Shown here one piece after another: positions 53,255 through 61,684 of a stretch of DNA of 64,000 nt (position 1 is the first letter of the stretch; each line of letters starts with the position of its first letter). The notes beneath the pieces are model-generated. The model did no database searches, had not been told where the DNA came from, and saw only the letters and a program-made list of their open reading frames with translations. The position numbers and the translations under genes are program-made. The DNA is taken from positions 157,098 to 221,097 of the forward strand of contig JARLGI010000019.1 in assembly GCA_031296115.1 (NCBI GenBank), in the 5' to 3' direction. Origin of the DNA: Acidobacteriota bacterium (GTDB taxonomy: Bacteria; Acidobacteriota; Terriglobia; Terriglobales; Acidobacteriaceae).

Positions 53255-53663
53255 GGCAATTGACAGACAGTTAGCTGTCACAACGGTAAAGCGGGAACAC
53301 TATTTGCATCGTCCATGTCCCGTGTCGTTTGCGTTTGGTGCATTTGTAGATGGTGAACTGATGGGGGTGCTCACCGTTGGTAAACCGCCAAGCTGGAGCA
53401 TGATGGTGGGCGTGGTCGGCGAGACTCGTCAGGATTACATCTGCTGGAGGCACAGCTTACAGATTCCAACCGGCATCAGCCTCCCTTCATCATGGTCACA
53501 ATCCGCCCGGCACGCGCTCCTCGTGGATGTCTCATTGGGTAGGAAGCTCCAATTCCTCAGCGTCCTCTCGGGAGGCTGCCGGTTGGCAAGCTTTGACAAA
53601 CATCACTCCGAGGTGAGTGAGAGAGTACGCGATCTTCATCGGCGGCTGCGTATACCCCATTAG
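53238..53663 (+). CDS. Mom-like (GNAT-fold DNA modification) protein, probably 3'-truncated
   Basis: The first 62 residues match the Mom-type family I recall in Acidobacteria: KLLFKAIDRQLAVTTVKREH, YLHRPCPVSFAFGAFVDGEL, MGVLTVGKPPSWSMMVGVVG. Phage Mu Mom adds a carbamoylmethyl group to adenine, protecting DNA from restriction. After about base 53430 the sequence no longer looks like the family (no NRLW or NSES-type block), and its 3' end overlaps the oppositely oriented Abi-alpha gene by 130 bases, so a rearrangement has likely replaced the C-terminus. Start chosen as GTG 53238 by family alignment and overlap with the previous gene. Confidence 0.55.
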   Translation: MKLLFKAIDRQLAVTTVKREHYLHRPCPVSFAFGAFVDGELMGVLTVGKPPSWSMMVGVVGETRQDYICWRHSLQIPTGISLPSSWSQSARHALLVDVSLGRKLQFLSVLSGGCRLASFDKHHSEVSERVRDLHRRLRIPH

Positions 53664-54335
53664 GATCTCTGGCATTTGCGTATCGCTCGAAAGCAATCGT
53701 TGTCGAATTAATGAGTCCAAGATGATTTGAATCGATTGCTTATCCTGCTTTACATCGTCGAGATGAAGTGCCAAGTCCTCATGGGAGGGACGGATGTAAT
53801 AGGACCGCATCGCCAAGCCGGTTCGCGAGTAGACTGAAAAAAGGTCTTCCAGCTCGAACGTCACGGACTCCAGGTCCCCAGGCTTCGGACAAGGAGCAAG
53901 GTCACGGGCGCGGCGATATAACGCGTCCAAGAACTTAACGTCGGCGCTTCCAAGCTCTTTCAGGATGCTTGGAAATGACCGGAGAACCTTCCAGGATTCT
54001 GGGCGTGGATCGGCCGCATTCGTAAGCAAGTTGGCCCAGATGTCCTGCAGATCGTCATCCGACTCAACGGAGGCGTGTTCGATGATCGGCAAAAGGAGTT
54101 TCAGCTCAACGCTTGTCGGTTCAACTCCCGCCTCTCTCAACTTGGCCGCAGTGCGTTCGAAGAGGCGAACCTGTCGCCTCACTCGAAAGTGTTGGACATG
54201 GTCCTTCAGCATCAAGCCGGCTTCCGAAGCGACAGGGCCGAAGAGCGAGCTGATGAGATCGCTGAACGGCTTGAGCGATCCTTCAACAATCCCTTCCACT
54301 CCTGCTTTCACTAGCTCAGCATCGTCATCCGACAT
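53532..54335 (-). CDS. Abi-alpha (DUF4393-type) abortive infection-like protein
   Basis: 267 residues: an N-terminal amphipathic helical region (VKAGVEGIVEGSLKPFSDLI, SSLFGPVASEAGLMLKDHVQ), the family centre with LLLPIIEHASVESDDDLQDI and WANLLTNAADPRP, and a C-terminal winged-helix-like half (LTHLGVMFVKAC). The LPxxExxSxExxxxLxxxWAxLL block is the signature of Abi-alpha/DUF4393, which is linked to phage abortive infection. It is preceded by a 58-residue gene on the same strand, 11 bases away, so the pair may be an operon. A membrane-associated role is plausible because of the N-terminal segment. Confidence 0.8.
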   Translation of the reverse strand: MSDDDAELVKAGVEGIVEGSLKPFSDLISSLFGPVASEAGLMLKDHVQHFRVRRQVRLFERTAAKLREAGVEPTSVELKLLLPIIEHASVESDDDLQDIWANLLTNAADPRPESWKVLRSFPSILKELGSADVKFLDALYRRARDLAPCPKPGDLESVTFELEDLFSVYSRTGLAMRSYYIRPSHEDLALHLDDVKQDKQSIQIILDSLIRQRLLSSDTQMPEILMGYTQPPMKIAYSLTHLGVMFVKACQPAASREDAEELELPTQ

Positions 54336-54346
54336 AAGTTAGAGCT

Positions 54347-54523
54347 TCACTCCCAAAAATGCACAAGCGTGGCATCATCAACTGCTTGCCCCGGCTGCAG
54401 CGACATAAATATCTGTTGGGCCGTCGGATCAGATGGCCGCTTGATGTCCTTCCGCTCCGAGCCGCATTCGATGACCATGTGTTGCCCAGAATGTTGAACC
54501 ACAGTCCACGTCCTGTTCTCCAT
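54347..54523 (-). CDS. Small hypothetical protein upstream of Abi-alpha
   Basis: 58 residues MENRTWTVVQHSGQHMVIEC, GSERKDIKRPSDPTAQQIFM, SLQPGQAVDDATLVHFWE. AGGGGG 5 bases before ATG supports translation. It ends 11 bases before the Abi-alpha start and is therefore a candidate partner (antitoxin or sensor), which is inference from context. No known family. Confidence 0.55.
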   Translation of the reverse strand: MENRTWTVVQHSGQHMVIECGSERKDIKRPSDPTAQQIFMSLQPGQAVDDATLVHFWE

Positions 54524-54977
54524 CGAACCCCCTGTGCATTGACTGAAATCAATAACATTGTACGATTAAAGAAACCGACCTCAGCATGACCACCAAAGAA
54601 ACCGCCTCCCCCGTCCGGTATAAGGGGTTTCCGGAACTTTATTTCACGCGTGACAATAACCTCACTGACCTCCGTTTAGCTGCCCTCCCGAGTGGATGAT
54701 GCACGGGCCTCTGCCCTCCTGGGCGCAACGAGCGCACGGGGCGACCGGCAATGTTCCTTCTTGGGTTCCAGAACGCCCATTCTTGGGCTCACACGCGCTT
54801 GGGGCGCGCCGCTCAGGCCTCAAAGACCGTTGTTTAGACCGTGCTAATGGAAGGTGCATATTCGGGTGCATATTTCGTGCCGAAGTGCACAATTTCACCC
54901 GAACAGGAAGACCTATGCTGAGGCTAAACGACTGATTCCAAGCAACAGGAACGGGGCGGGTTGAATTTGCTAAACCG
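54524..54977. other. Intergenic; possible 37-codon frame, otherwise nothing
   Basis: A short frame at 54586-54699 (MTTKETASPVRYKGFPELYF ..) could be a small gene but lacks a ribosome site. The rest of this region shows no domain. The region between the Abi-alpha module and the tRNA-Ser fragment is probably island junk. Confidence 0.4.
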
Positions 54978-55026
54978 TTATACGGTCAAAAGCTGCATCG
55001 GGGGTTCGAATCCCCCCTCTCCGCCA
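54978..55026 (+). tRNA. tRNA-Ser 3' fragment (att remnant)
   Basis: TATACGGTCAAAAGCTGCAT then GGGGGTTCGAATCCCCCC and TCTCCGCCA form the long variable arm, T-arm and acceptor/CCA end of a tRNA-Ser (class II), without the 5' half. Such 3' fragments are left by element integration into tRNA genes. No full tRNA-Ser is in the window. Confidence 0.65.
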
Positions 55027-55341
55027 GCAAGTCATCATTATCAGAGAATTTACTCGCTAAGCGCCTGTCTTCGGGAGTTTGGTGGGCTTTTTTGCCAGTT
55101 TTAGCCCTTGACTTGTAGCGGAGAAATTCGCGTCTGGTTTAGTGGAGCACAAACTCCTCAACATTCTCTGAACCCCACAATCGGAGTACAGGTCTGCGCC
55201 CCATCTCAGGCGAACGGAATGCGATATAGGAGCGAATGGCGCGCGAACACAGCCCATGGTGGGGACTTGTCGGCGAGGCGCAGCAACTGGGTCGTGATGT
55301 CCAAGAAATCTACGGCCCCGGAACGAACGGTAGTATCGACG
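55027..55341. other. Intergenic, nothing recognised
   Basis: About 315 bases between the tRNA-Ser fragment and the end of the TPR-like gene of the sdh operon. No domain or operator. Confidence 0.4.
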
Positions 55342-55869
55342 TTAAGCGTCTGCAATTCTAGAACCGGCTTCATCGCCCAGCCATGCTTGCGGGTCGTTCT
55401 CGGATAAAGGCTGAATGTCCGGGTTCTGCATGATCATGCGCGCACACGTGTTCCATCGCAGAATGGCGTCGTCGTTTCCAGGCGGCGCAAAATTCATGGC
55501 CCTCTCGTAGTGACTCATTGCATCGCGCAGAGCGTGATATGCGGAAGTACGAGCCCCGGGATCGCCATGACGAATGCGGGCATTTCCCAGCCGCTCCGAG
55601 ATGACGCCGGTGTAGTATTCCTGCTCGTAGTTTCCTTTAATTCCCGAGAGAACTTCCAAGGCTCTTTTTGGCTGCGCGTTGGAGTGGAATTGGTCGGTCA
55701 GCGCGAGGAGCAGGGAAACCAGTGCCTGCTGGTGATCAGGCACAACCGCCAGAACGTCCAGGCAAATGCTTTCCGCAAGAGCAGGTTCATTCAGAAGCCT
55801 GTAACGCTCCACCTTTTCAAGCGTGTGGGGGATACTCTGTACTGAAATGGGCTTGAGTTCGAACTTCAT
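55342..55869 (-). CDS. TPR-like protein at the end of the sdh operon
   Basis: 175 residues from ATG 55869 with AGGAGATGTT upstream; a 228-residue version would start inside the sdhB gene. Helical repeats: HTLEKVERYRLLNEPALAES, ICLDVLAVVPDHQQALVSLL, LALTDQFHSNAQPKRALEVL, GIKGNYEQEYYTGVISERLG. The layout is a tetratricopeptide-like solenoid. It lies 8 bases after the stop of the iron-sulfur subunit, so is probably co-transcribed. A chaperone or assembly role for the complex is possible but not shown. Confidence 0.7.
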   Translation of the reverse strand: MKFELKPISVQSIPHTLEKVERYRLLNEPALAESICLDVLAVVPDHQQALVSLLLALTDQFHSNAQPKRALEVLSGIKGNYEQEYYTGVISERLGNARIRHGDPGARTSAYHALRDAMSHYERAMNFAPPGNDDAILRWNTCARMIMQNPDIQPLSENDPQAWLGDEAGSRIADA

Positions 55870-55877
55870 AACATCTC

Positions 55878-56627
55878 CTAAGCTTTCGTGTGGCTGAAAA
55901 CGCGAAACAACTTTGAGAGCGGATCGAAGTATCGATCCACAACCAGTTCCTTGAGCGGAATGATTGCGTTGTCTGTAATAGTGATGCCCTCGGGACAGAC
56001 CTTGGTGCAGCATTTGGTGATGTTGCATAAGCCGATGCCGAACTGCTTTCGCAGTTCTTCAACGCGGTCGCCGACGTCCAAAGGGTGCATCTCCAGGGCT
56101 GCTGCAAAAACCAGGAACCGTGGGCCGATGAACTGTTCGTGCATCTGGTGATCGCGCAATACATGGCAGACATCCTGGCAGAGATAGCATTCGATGCACT
56201 TGCGAAACTCCTGCACTCTCTCAACGTCTTCCGGGGCAATGCGCCAAGTGCCGTCTTCGGCATCCGGCTTCCGCGGCTGGAATTTCGGAATGCGCTGTTT
56301 CACCTTGTAATTCCACGATACGTCGGTGACCAGATCCCTCATGTGAGGAAAAGCCTTCATAGGTTCGACGGTCACAGGTTGGTCGAGCGGCAGAGAGTTC
56401 AGCCGGGTCATGCACATTAATTTCGGCATTCCGTTGATTTCGGCGGAACATGAACCGCATTTCCCTGCCTTGCAATTCCACCGCACGGCAAGATCGCCGG
56501 CGTGTTCCGCCTGGATCTGGTGAACGGCGTCAAGGACAACCATGCCGGTCGAGACTTCGGTCGTATAGTCCTGGAACTTTCCCTGACCTTTCTCGCCGCG
56601 CCATATGCGGAACGTTGCCGTCGCCAT
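55878..56627 (-). CDS. sdhB: Succinate dehydrogenase/fumarate reductase iron-sulfur subunit
   Basis: 249 residues. [2Fe-2S] ligands C52, C57, C60, C72 (CKAGKCGSC... then MC). [4Fe-4S] and [3Fe-4S] ligands C144, C147, C150 (CIECYLC), C154, C201, C206/C207 and C211 (CNITKCCTKVCP). All FeS ligands are present. Carries electrons from the flavoprotein to quinone. The start overlaps the flavoprotein stop by one base. Confidence 0.94.
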   Translation of the reverse strand: MATATFRIWRGEKGQGKFQDYTTEVSTGMVVLDAVHQIQAEHAGDLAVRWNCKAGKCGSCSAEINGMPKLMCMTRLNSLPLDQPVTVEPMKAFPHMRDLVTDVSWNYKVKQRIPKFQPRKPDAEDGTWRIAPEDVERVQEFRKCIECYLCQDVCHVLRDHQMHEQFIGPRFLVFAAALEMHPLDVGDRVEELRKQFGIGLCNITKCCTKVCPEGITITDNAIIPLKELVVDRYFDPLSKLFRVFSHTKA

Positions 56628-58438
56628 TACTTCATCTCCTCAATGGTCCGCTGCAGATCTTCTCGCATGGGCGGAATCGGCTCCCGAGTGAGCTGCACTT
56701 CTCCATTCGGTCCTTTCCGTGCCACGATGTTGAATTTTCCAGCCTGATCGTCCTTGGCCGGAAAATCGTCACGGAAATGAGCGCCGCGGCTTTCCTTCCT
56801 TTCCAGAGCGGCGCGCGTCACGATTTCTGAGACGGTCAACAGATTGTACAGGTCTAGTGCGGTGTGCCAGCCGGAGTTGTATTCCCGGTTCCCGTCCACG
56901 CCGACGGCGTCACTGGCAGTTCTTAGTTCTCGAATTCGCTCGAGCGCTTGCTGCATCTCCTGCTCTTGGCGAACAATCCCGACCAGGTCCTGCATTGTGT
57001 CTTGAAGCTTGTGTTGTACGCCGTATGGGTTCTCCGATCCATTGTGCTCAAAAGCTCGAAGGGCCCATTTTTCTGCGGATGCAAGTTCCTGAGTATCAAT
57101 GGCGCCTAATGAGTTTTCTTTAGCGAACCCAGCGGCGTATTCTCCTGCGCGTTGACCGAAAACCAGTAGATCGGAAAGCGAATTTCCGCCCAGACGGTTG
57201 GCGCCGTGCAAACCTGCTGCACACTCTCCCGCAGCAAACAATCCGGGGACTTCAGACATTTGGGAATCAGCATTCACCCGGACCCCGCCCATCATGTAGT
57301 GGGTCGTGGGACCAACCTCCATCGGTTCCTGAGTAATGTCGATATCGGCCAGTTGTTTAAACTGGTGATACATGCTGGGCAGCTTCTTCTTGATGTGTTC
57401 TGCGGCGTTGGGGAGTTTTTCTTTAGTCCAGGCGATGTCAAGGAACACGCCGCCGTGTGGACTTCCACGTCCTTCCCGCACCTCAGTTCGAATGCAGCGG
57501 GCCACGTGGTCGCGCGTCAGCAGTTCCGGCGGGCGCCGGGCGTTCTTGTCCCCCTGGGTGTAACGCCAGCCTTCCTCCTCGGAATCGGCGGTCTGGTTTA
57601 CATAAAGCGGAGGAATGTCCTTGAACATAAAACGCTCATTGTTTCTGTTGCGCAGTACTCCTCCTTCGCCACGTACTCCTTCCGTGACCAGAATGCCGCG
57701 CACGCTGGGCGGCCAGATCATTCCGGTAGGATGAAACTGCACAAATTCCATGTCCACCAGCGATGCCCCAGCGTGATAGGCGAGAGCGTGGCCATCTCCG
57801 CTGTATTCCCAGCTGTTGCTGGTTATTTTGTAAGCCCTTCCAATGCCTCCCGTCGCCAGCACGACCGCTTTGCCACGAAACAGGTGAAATCGCCCGCGCT
57901 CGCGATCGTAACCAAATGCTCCCGCGATACGATCGCCATGCGTCAGCAGCTTTACGATCGTGTATTCCATGAACACATCCAAGCCGAGATGTATGCCATG
58001 GTCTTGTAGCGTGCGGATCATCTCCAGTCCCGTCCGATCGCCCACGTGCGCCAGCCGGGGATAGCGATGCCCCCCAAAATTGCGCTGCAGAATGCGGCCA
58101 TCGCTGGTGCGATCGAACAGCGCACCCCAGGCTTCGAGTTCGCGCACACGGTCCGGAGCCTCTTTGGCATGGAGCTCTGCCATGCGCCAGTTATTCAGAT
58201 ACTGGCCTCCGCGCATGGTGTCAGCAAAATGAACCCGCCAGCTGTCCCGGTCGTCGACGTTTCCCATGGCCGCGGCCACGCCACCCTCGGCCATTACGGT
58301 ATGGGCTTTGCCCAGAAGCGATTTTGTGATGACCGCGACCCTTGCGCCGGCGGCTGAAGCCTCAACGGCAGCCCGCAGCCCCGCCCCTCCCGCTCCAATG
58401 ATCACGACGTCGTGCTCATGCGTGATGTATTCGGCCAC
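56627..58438 (-). CDS. sdhA: Succinate dehydrogenase flavoprotein subunit
   Basis: 603 residues from GTG 58438, chosen because GGAGG lies 8 bases upstream and the GTG overlaps the stop of the cytochrome b gene; a 30-residue longer frame reads antisense-like. FAD-binding VVIIGAGGAGLRAAV, the covalent-FAD His region LLGKAHTVMAEGGVAAAMG, the substrate region VQFHPTGMIWPP and TEGVRGEGG, and the capping/C-terminal helical domain (EPMEVGPTTHYMMGGVRVNA, HGANRLGGNSLSDLLVFG) are all visible. Oxidises succinate. The C-terminal domain is full length. Confidence 0.94.
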   Translation of the reverse strand: MAEYITHEHDVVIIGAGGAGLRAAVEASAAGARVAVITKSLLGKAHTVMAEGGVAAAMGNVDDRDSWRVHFADTMRGGQYLNNWRMAELHAKEAPDRVRELEAWGALFDRTSDGRILQRNFGGHRYPRLAHVGDRTGLEMIRTLQDHGIHLGLDVFMEYTIVKLLTHGDRIAGAFGYDRERGRFHLFRGKAVVLATGGIGRAYKITSNSWEYSGDGHALAYHAGASLVDMEFVQFHPTGMIWPPSVRGILVTEGVRGEGGVLRNRNNERFMFKDIPPLYVNQTADSEEEGWRYTQGDKNARRPPELLTRDHVARCIRTEVREGRGSPHGGVFLDIAWTKEKLPNAAEHIKKKLPSMYHQFKQLADIDITQEPMEVGPTTHYMMGGVRVNADSQMSEVPGLFAAGECAAGLHGANRLGGNSLSDLLVFGQRAGEYAAGFAKENSLGAIDTQELASAEKWALRAFEHNGSENPYGVQHKLQDTMQDLVGIVRQEQEMQQALERIRELRTASDAVGVDGNREYNSGWHTALDLYNLLTVSEIVTRAALERKESRGAHFRDDFPAKDDQAGKFNIVARKGPNGEVQLTREPIPPMREDLQRTIEEMK

Positions 58439-59211
58439 TAAATGATCCTCCAGTCCGTCCACAAACCCATCGAGCACATCCGCACGTAAAGATCGGCAAA
58501 TGCCACGCTGAAGAGACTGCACCATGCAAACAGCATGTGCCGCCGGTTAAGACAGCTCACGCAGTCATAGACCCGCTTGCGGGATGAGGCGCCGGCCAGT
58601 CGGTCTCGAAAGCCGCCAACAAGATGACGGAAAGAGTGGCAGCCAAATGTATACGAGCTCAATAGCGCAAGGTTAGTCAGCAGGACCAGAGTGCCGACGC
58701 CGATGCCGAATCGGCCGTTGAACCAGAACGCATTCCACACGTCGCGTGTCAGAATGACGAGAAACAGCAGTGCCAGATAAAGAAAGTACCGGTGAATGTT
58801 CTGCACGATCAGGGGAAAAGATCGTTCGCCGAGATATGTCTTCCGCGGCTCGCCTACCGTGCAGGAAGGTGGATCGGCCCAAAAAGCTTTGTAGTAGGCG
58901 CCTCGGTAGTAGTAGCAAGTAACTCGAAAACCACCCGGTGCCCAGAGGATAAGCATCGCCGCAGTCACCGAGACAGGCATCCAGGTTGGCATTCGGCCAA
59001 ACCAGCCGTCAGCACCGAACAATTCCGGTGAGTAAAAAGGCGAGAGGTACGGCCCGAAACGGTAGTGCTGCCCCTGTAACGCGGCCCAAGTGGAATAGAG
59101 AATGAATGCAGACAGAACGCAAAACACAACCAACGGCTGCACCCACCAGTTGTCGACGCGCTGCGTTTGTCCGAAACCCGAGCGCGACAAAGGGACATCG
59201 ATAAGAGCCAT
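58438..59211 (-). CDS. sdhC: Succinate dehydrogenase membrane subunit (cytochrome b type)
   Basis: 257 residues with five or so membrane helices: FCVLSAFILYSTWAALQG, TWMPVSVTAAMLILWAP, NIHRYFLYLALLFLVIL, GVGTLVLLTNLALLSSYTFG and CSLFSVAFADLYVRMCSMGL. His at conserved positions (NIHRY, CHSFRH) could bind haem. It is longer than a single-chain SdhC but similar to cytochrome-b-type subunits from delta-proteobacteria and Acidobacteria. First in the operon: membrane subunit, flavoprotein, FeS, TPR protein. Confidence 0.82.
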   Translation of the reverse strand: MALIDVPLSRSGFGQTQRVDNWWVQPLVVFCVLSAFILYSTWAALQGQHYRFGPYLSPFYSPELFGADGWFGRMPTWMPVSVTAAMLILWAPGGFRVTCYYYRGAYYKAFWADPPSCTVGEPRKTYLGERSFPLIVQNIHRYFLYLALLFLVILTRDVWNAFWFNGRFGIGVGTLVLLTNLALLSSYTFGCHSFRHLVGGFRDRLAGASSRKRVYDCVSCLNRRHMLFAWCSLFSVAFADLYVRMCSMGLWTDWRII

Positions 59212-59471
59212 CCAGCCTCCTCACTCTTTGGATCGCAGCGACCACCAACCCGAGGGCACTTGCCGACGCGTCACGATTGAATCCCAGGCGGAAAACATCA
59301 TACAAGCAAATCATTCCTACGTCTTTGGGGAAGGGCCGACATTCGAGCCGATAACACTGCGGAGGTTCTTCGGCACAAAACCTGCAACATCAAACGTGCC
59401 CGCACTATGGTACAGTTTGCGTGATCGCAGGTTCGCAAGTTTGGTGGTCCAATTAGGTCAGAACAACGTTG

Positions 59472-59966
59472 ATGAACACCGGACGTGAGATTCGCAGCTA
59501 CGACTACGTGAATCATCCGTACGATCGTGTCCGCGATACGCTCAAACAGAACGCAGTCGGCGTGTTCCAGTCCGCTACAAAGGCTGCCGTTTCCCGCGCA
59601 GAATTGGTCGCTGCTGAATTGCACGTTGATTTTGCTGGTCTTGGACTGACGGCCGACATCAAGATCGTCGTCAAAGGCGTCGAGGAGAAGGCCGCCGATG
59701 TCGCTTCAAGCGCCAGCACGAGATTGCTCTTGGAATGGGAGGCCACAACCCTGCCGCGGTTGTTTCCTCTAATGCACGGAGAGCTTTCTATCTACCCGCT
59801 GACCTCGACCGAAACACAGTTAGATTTCTCCGGAACCTACGAACCACCATTGGGCGCCGTGGGCAAGACCATAAACACGATCGTCGGCCATCGGATTGCA
59901 GAGGCATCAGTGCATAGCTTCGTCGCTGACGTTGCGGCATATCTTCGTCAAGCCCTGGCTGGGTAG
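59472..59966 (+). CDS. SRPBCC-like conserved hypothetical protein
   Basis: 164 residues from ATG 59472 (the preceding TTG could add one residue). The pattern beta-hairpin, long C-terminal helix (HSFVADVAAYLRQALAG) and blocks such as LLLEWEATTLPRLFPLMHGE, LSIYPLTSTETQLDFSGTYE and PPLGAVGKTINTIVGHRIAE fit a START/SRPBCC-like ligand fold and recur in actinobacteria and Acidobacteria. Function unknown. It is divergent from the sdh operon by 260 bases. Confidence 0.68.
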   Translation: MNTGREIRSYDYVNHPYDRVRDTLKQNAVGVFQSATKAAVSRAELVAAELHVDFAGLGLTADIKIVVKGVEEKAADVASSASTRLLLEWEATTLPRLFPLMHGELSIYPLTSTETQLDFSGTYEPPLGAVGKTINTIVGHRIAEASVHSFVADVAAYLRQALAG

Positions 59967-60125
59967 TGGCGACCGCTCTCCTCTTCCAAGACGGCCTACC
60001 TACACCGATGTCAGGTACCTGGCAATTTAGCTTTTGCGTTGTGTTCGCGCCTGCGAAGATTGCCGCCTCTCGTCGCCCAGAGCGGCAAATGCGAGTATAT
60101 GAAACTGGTGTCTTGCGGGCTTGGT

Positions 60126-60578
60126 CTACGACGTTTGCGTGACATAGTTCTCGATGTTTTTCATCTGCTCTGACCAACCGCCTTCATTCATGTGGAATGC
60201 TTCCAGGCGACGGCCGCTGGGGATCTCGTCGAAGCCGGACTCCGTGAGCAGAAGTAGCGTGCCGCTTGTGGTCTTTTCGAGCTTAAATTCCACGAGTGTA
60301 GGCGTCTCCTTCGAGTAATCTGTTTTGGGATCGACGGAATAAGGATGCCACGTGAAGGAAAAGCGGCGCTCGGGATCCATTTTCCGCACCACGGCCTCCC
60401 ATTGGACGTGTTCGTAGCCGGGATGGGTAACCTGGCCACACGAGACCTGACCCGGTGCGAACGGGCCATTCAGCTTCACACCGAACCACTCGCCAAACTC
60501 GCGGTAATCCGTCAGTGCACGCCAAACCCGCGAAACTGGCGCCTTGAGCTCAATGCGCTTCTCAATATGGTTATTCAT
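60126..60578 (-). CDS. SRPBCC/AHSA1-domain protein
   Basis: 150 residues from ATG 60578 with GGAGG upstream. AHSA1 family pattern: IEKRIELKAPVSRVWRALTD, FGEWFGVKLNGPFAPGQVSC, FTWHPYSVDPK, TLVEFKLEKTTSGTLLLLTE, SGFDEIP and a C-terminal helix GGWSEQMKNIENYV. Binds a hydrophobic ligand or acts on Hsp90-like chaperones in eukaryotes; role here unknown. A longer frame (60962) is rejected because the added part reads as antisense of the cyclase-like gene. Convergent with the 59472 gene, 159 bases away. Confidence 0.84.
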   Translation of the reverse strand: MNNHIEKRIELKAPVSRVWRALTDYREFGEWFGVKLNGPFAPGQVSCGQVTHPGYEHVQWEAVVRKMDPERRFSFTWHPYSVDPKTDYSKETPTLVEFKLEKTTSGTLLLLTESGFDEIPSGRRLEAFHMNEGGWSEQMKNIENYVTQTS

Positions 60579-60616
60579 ATTAAGCAACCTCCTGATAGCG
60601 AGCGAGGAGAGCCCTT

Positions 60617-61576
60617 TTACTCGCGTCCACCAAGAAACGCGTGCTTTGCCGCTTTGCCCGAGGCGTGCCAGACCTTCACCACCTCGAATACGATCACCGT
60701 CGCGTAACTGACCGCGATCCACACACAGATCTCCTCCACTGGCAAATCGGCCCACGCGCCGATGCGCAGCCCGATCATCGGCTGTTCCTGAAAGCTCCAC
60801 CAGTTGTAGGGAACGGCCAGCGTCGCCTCCCACAGCAGGCTCACCAGCAGGATCACAAACATGGTCAGACTGAAGGCCCGCCAGTTGATGAAAGCCCGCA
60901 CCGTGGGAAAGAAGCTCGCCGAAGGCGCCAGCGCTGCCACCACCAGGAAGGTGAAGTACCATGGGAAGCCCTCGGGGTGCGGCGACAGCGCCTTTTTATA
61001 GAGCACCGCGGCGGCTATCAGCGCAGCGCCCGCCACGACTGACTCCGGATGGAAGCACAGCAGCCGCGGAATAAGCTGCGCCGCTGCGCGGTAATCGGCC
61101 ACGTTGTAGGCCGCCATCCAGTACTCGTCCAGCCAGATGTAGAGCAGTAGCACGCACAGGAAGCCGGTCAGGTAGAAGACGTATTCCTCTACCGGCAGCC
61201 CTCCGCCCAGCGCTGGCGCGCGCCAACTCAGCGTCGCGTCCGTATTCTTGAACTCGAAGAAGCGGTGCGCGAACACGAAGTCCAGCCCCCAGCCCAGCGG
61301 CGTTAAGATCGCAATCGTCCACCAGAAGGCCTTGCGGGGAACCTCCACGCGCTCTCGGGGCAGAAACCAAAGGCCGATCACCAGGATCGGGACGATGAAA
61401 AGCAGCAAGCTCCAGGTGTATCCATGTGGCGACGGATTGGCGCTCTCCACCACCAACCTGCCCGGAGCACGCACCGTGTGCAGTGTGATCGCAGCCGGCA
61501 ACGCGACCATGACCAGCATCGCCGCCACCAGCCACGCGCTCAACCGCGGCGAAGGTGAACTGCTCTGTCGAGCCAT
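60617..61576 (-). CDS. Lycopene cyclase-like membrane protein (CrtYc-CrtYd type)
   Basis: 319 residues from ATG 61576. Eight or so hydrophobic spans in two homologous halves. Each half carries a PxEE motif: LPVEEYVFYLTG and LPVEEICVWIAV, and the first has LGWGLDFVFAHRFFEF with aromatic/acidic residues. This is the lycopene beta-cyclase domain pattern in which two CrtY-like halves are joined in one protein. Substrate could also be another isoprenoid. A longer frame start (61699) overlaps a resolvase remnant and is rejected. No other carotenoid gene is adjacent. Confidence 0.7.
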   Translation of the reverse strand: MARQSSSPSPRLSAWLVAAMLVMVALPAAITLHTVRAPGRLVVESANPSPHGYTWSLLLFIVPILVIGLWFLPRERVEVPRKAFWWTIAILTPLGWGLDFVFAHRFFEFKNTDATLSWRAPALGGGLPVEEYVFYLTGFLCVLLLYIWLDEYWMAAYNVADYRAAAQLIPRLLCFHPESVVAGAALIAAAVLYKKALSPHPEGFPWYFTFLVVAALAPSASFFPTVRAFINWRAFSLTMFVILLVSLLWEATLAVPYNWWSFQEQPMIGLRIGAWADLPVEEICVWIAVSYATVIVFEVVKVWHASGKAAKHAFLGGRE

Positions 61577-61684
61577 CCAGTCCTCCCACGAATGCGCGTA
61601 GTCTACCAGCTTCCGCGACAACCTCGATCTGAGCACACCTTCGGGCCGTCTGATGTTCCAGAGTATCGGTGCCAGGGCCGAGTT

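Noticed and set aside
60126..60962. 278-residue start for the SRPBCC protein
   Set aside because: The added part is out-of-frame sequence of the cyclase-like gene. ATG 60578 has GGAGG and begins the domain.
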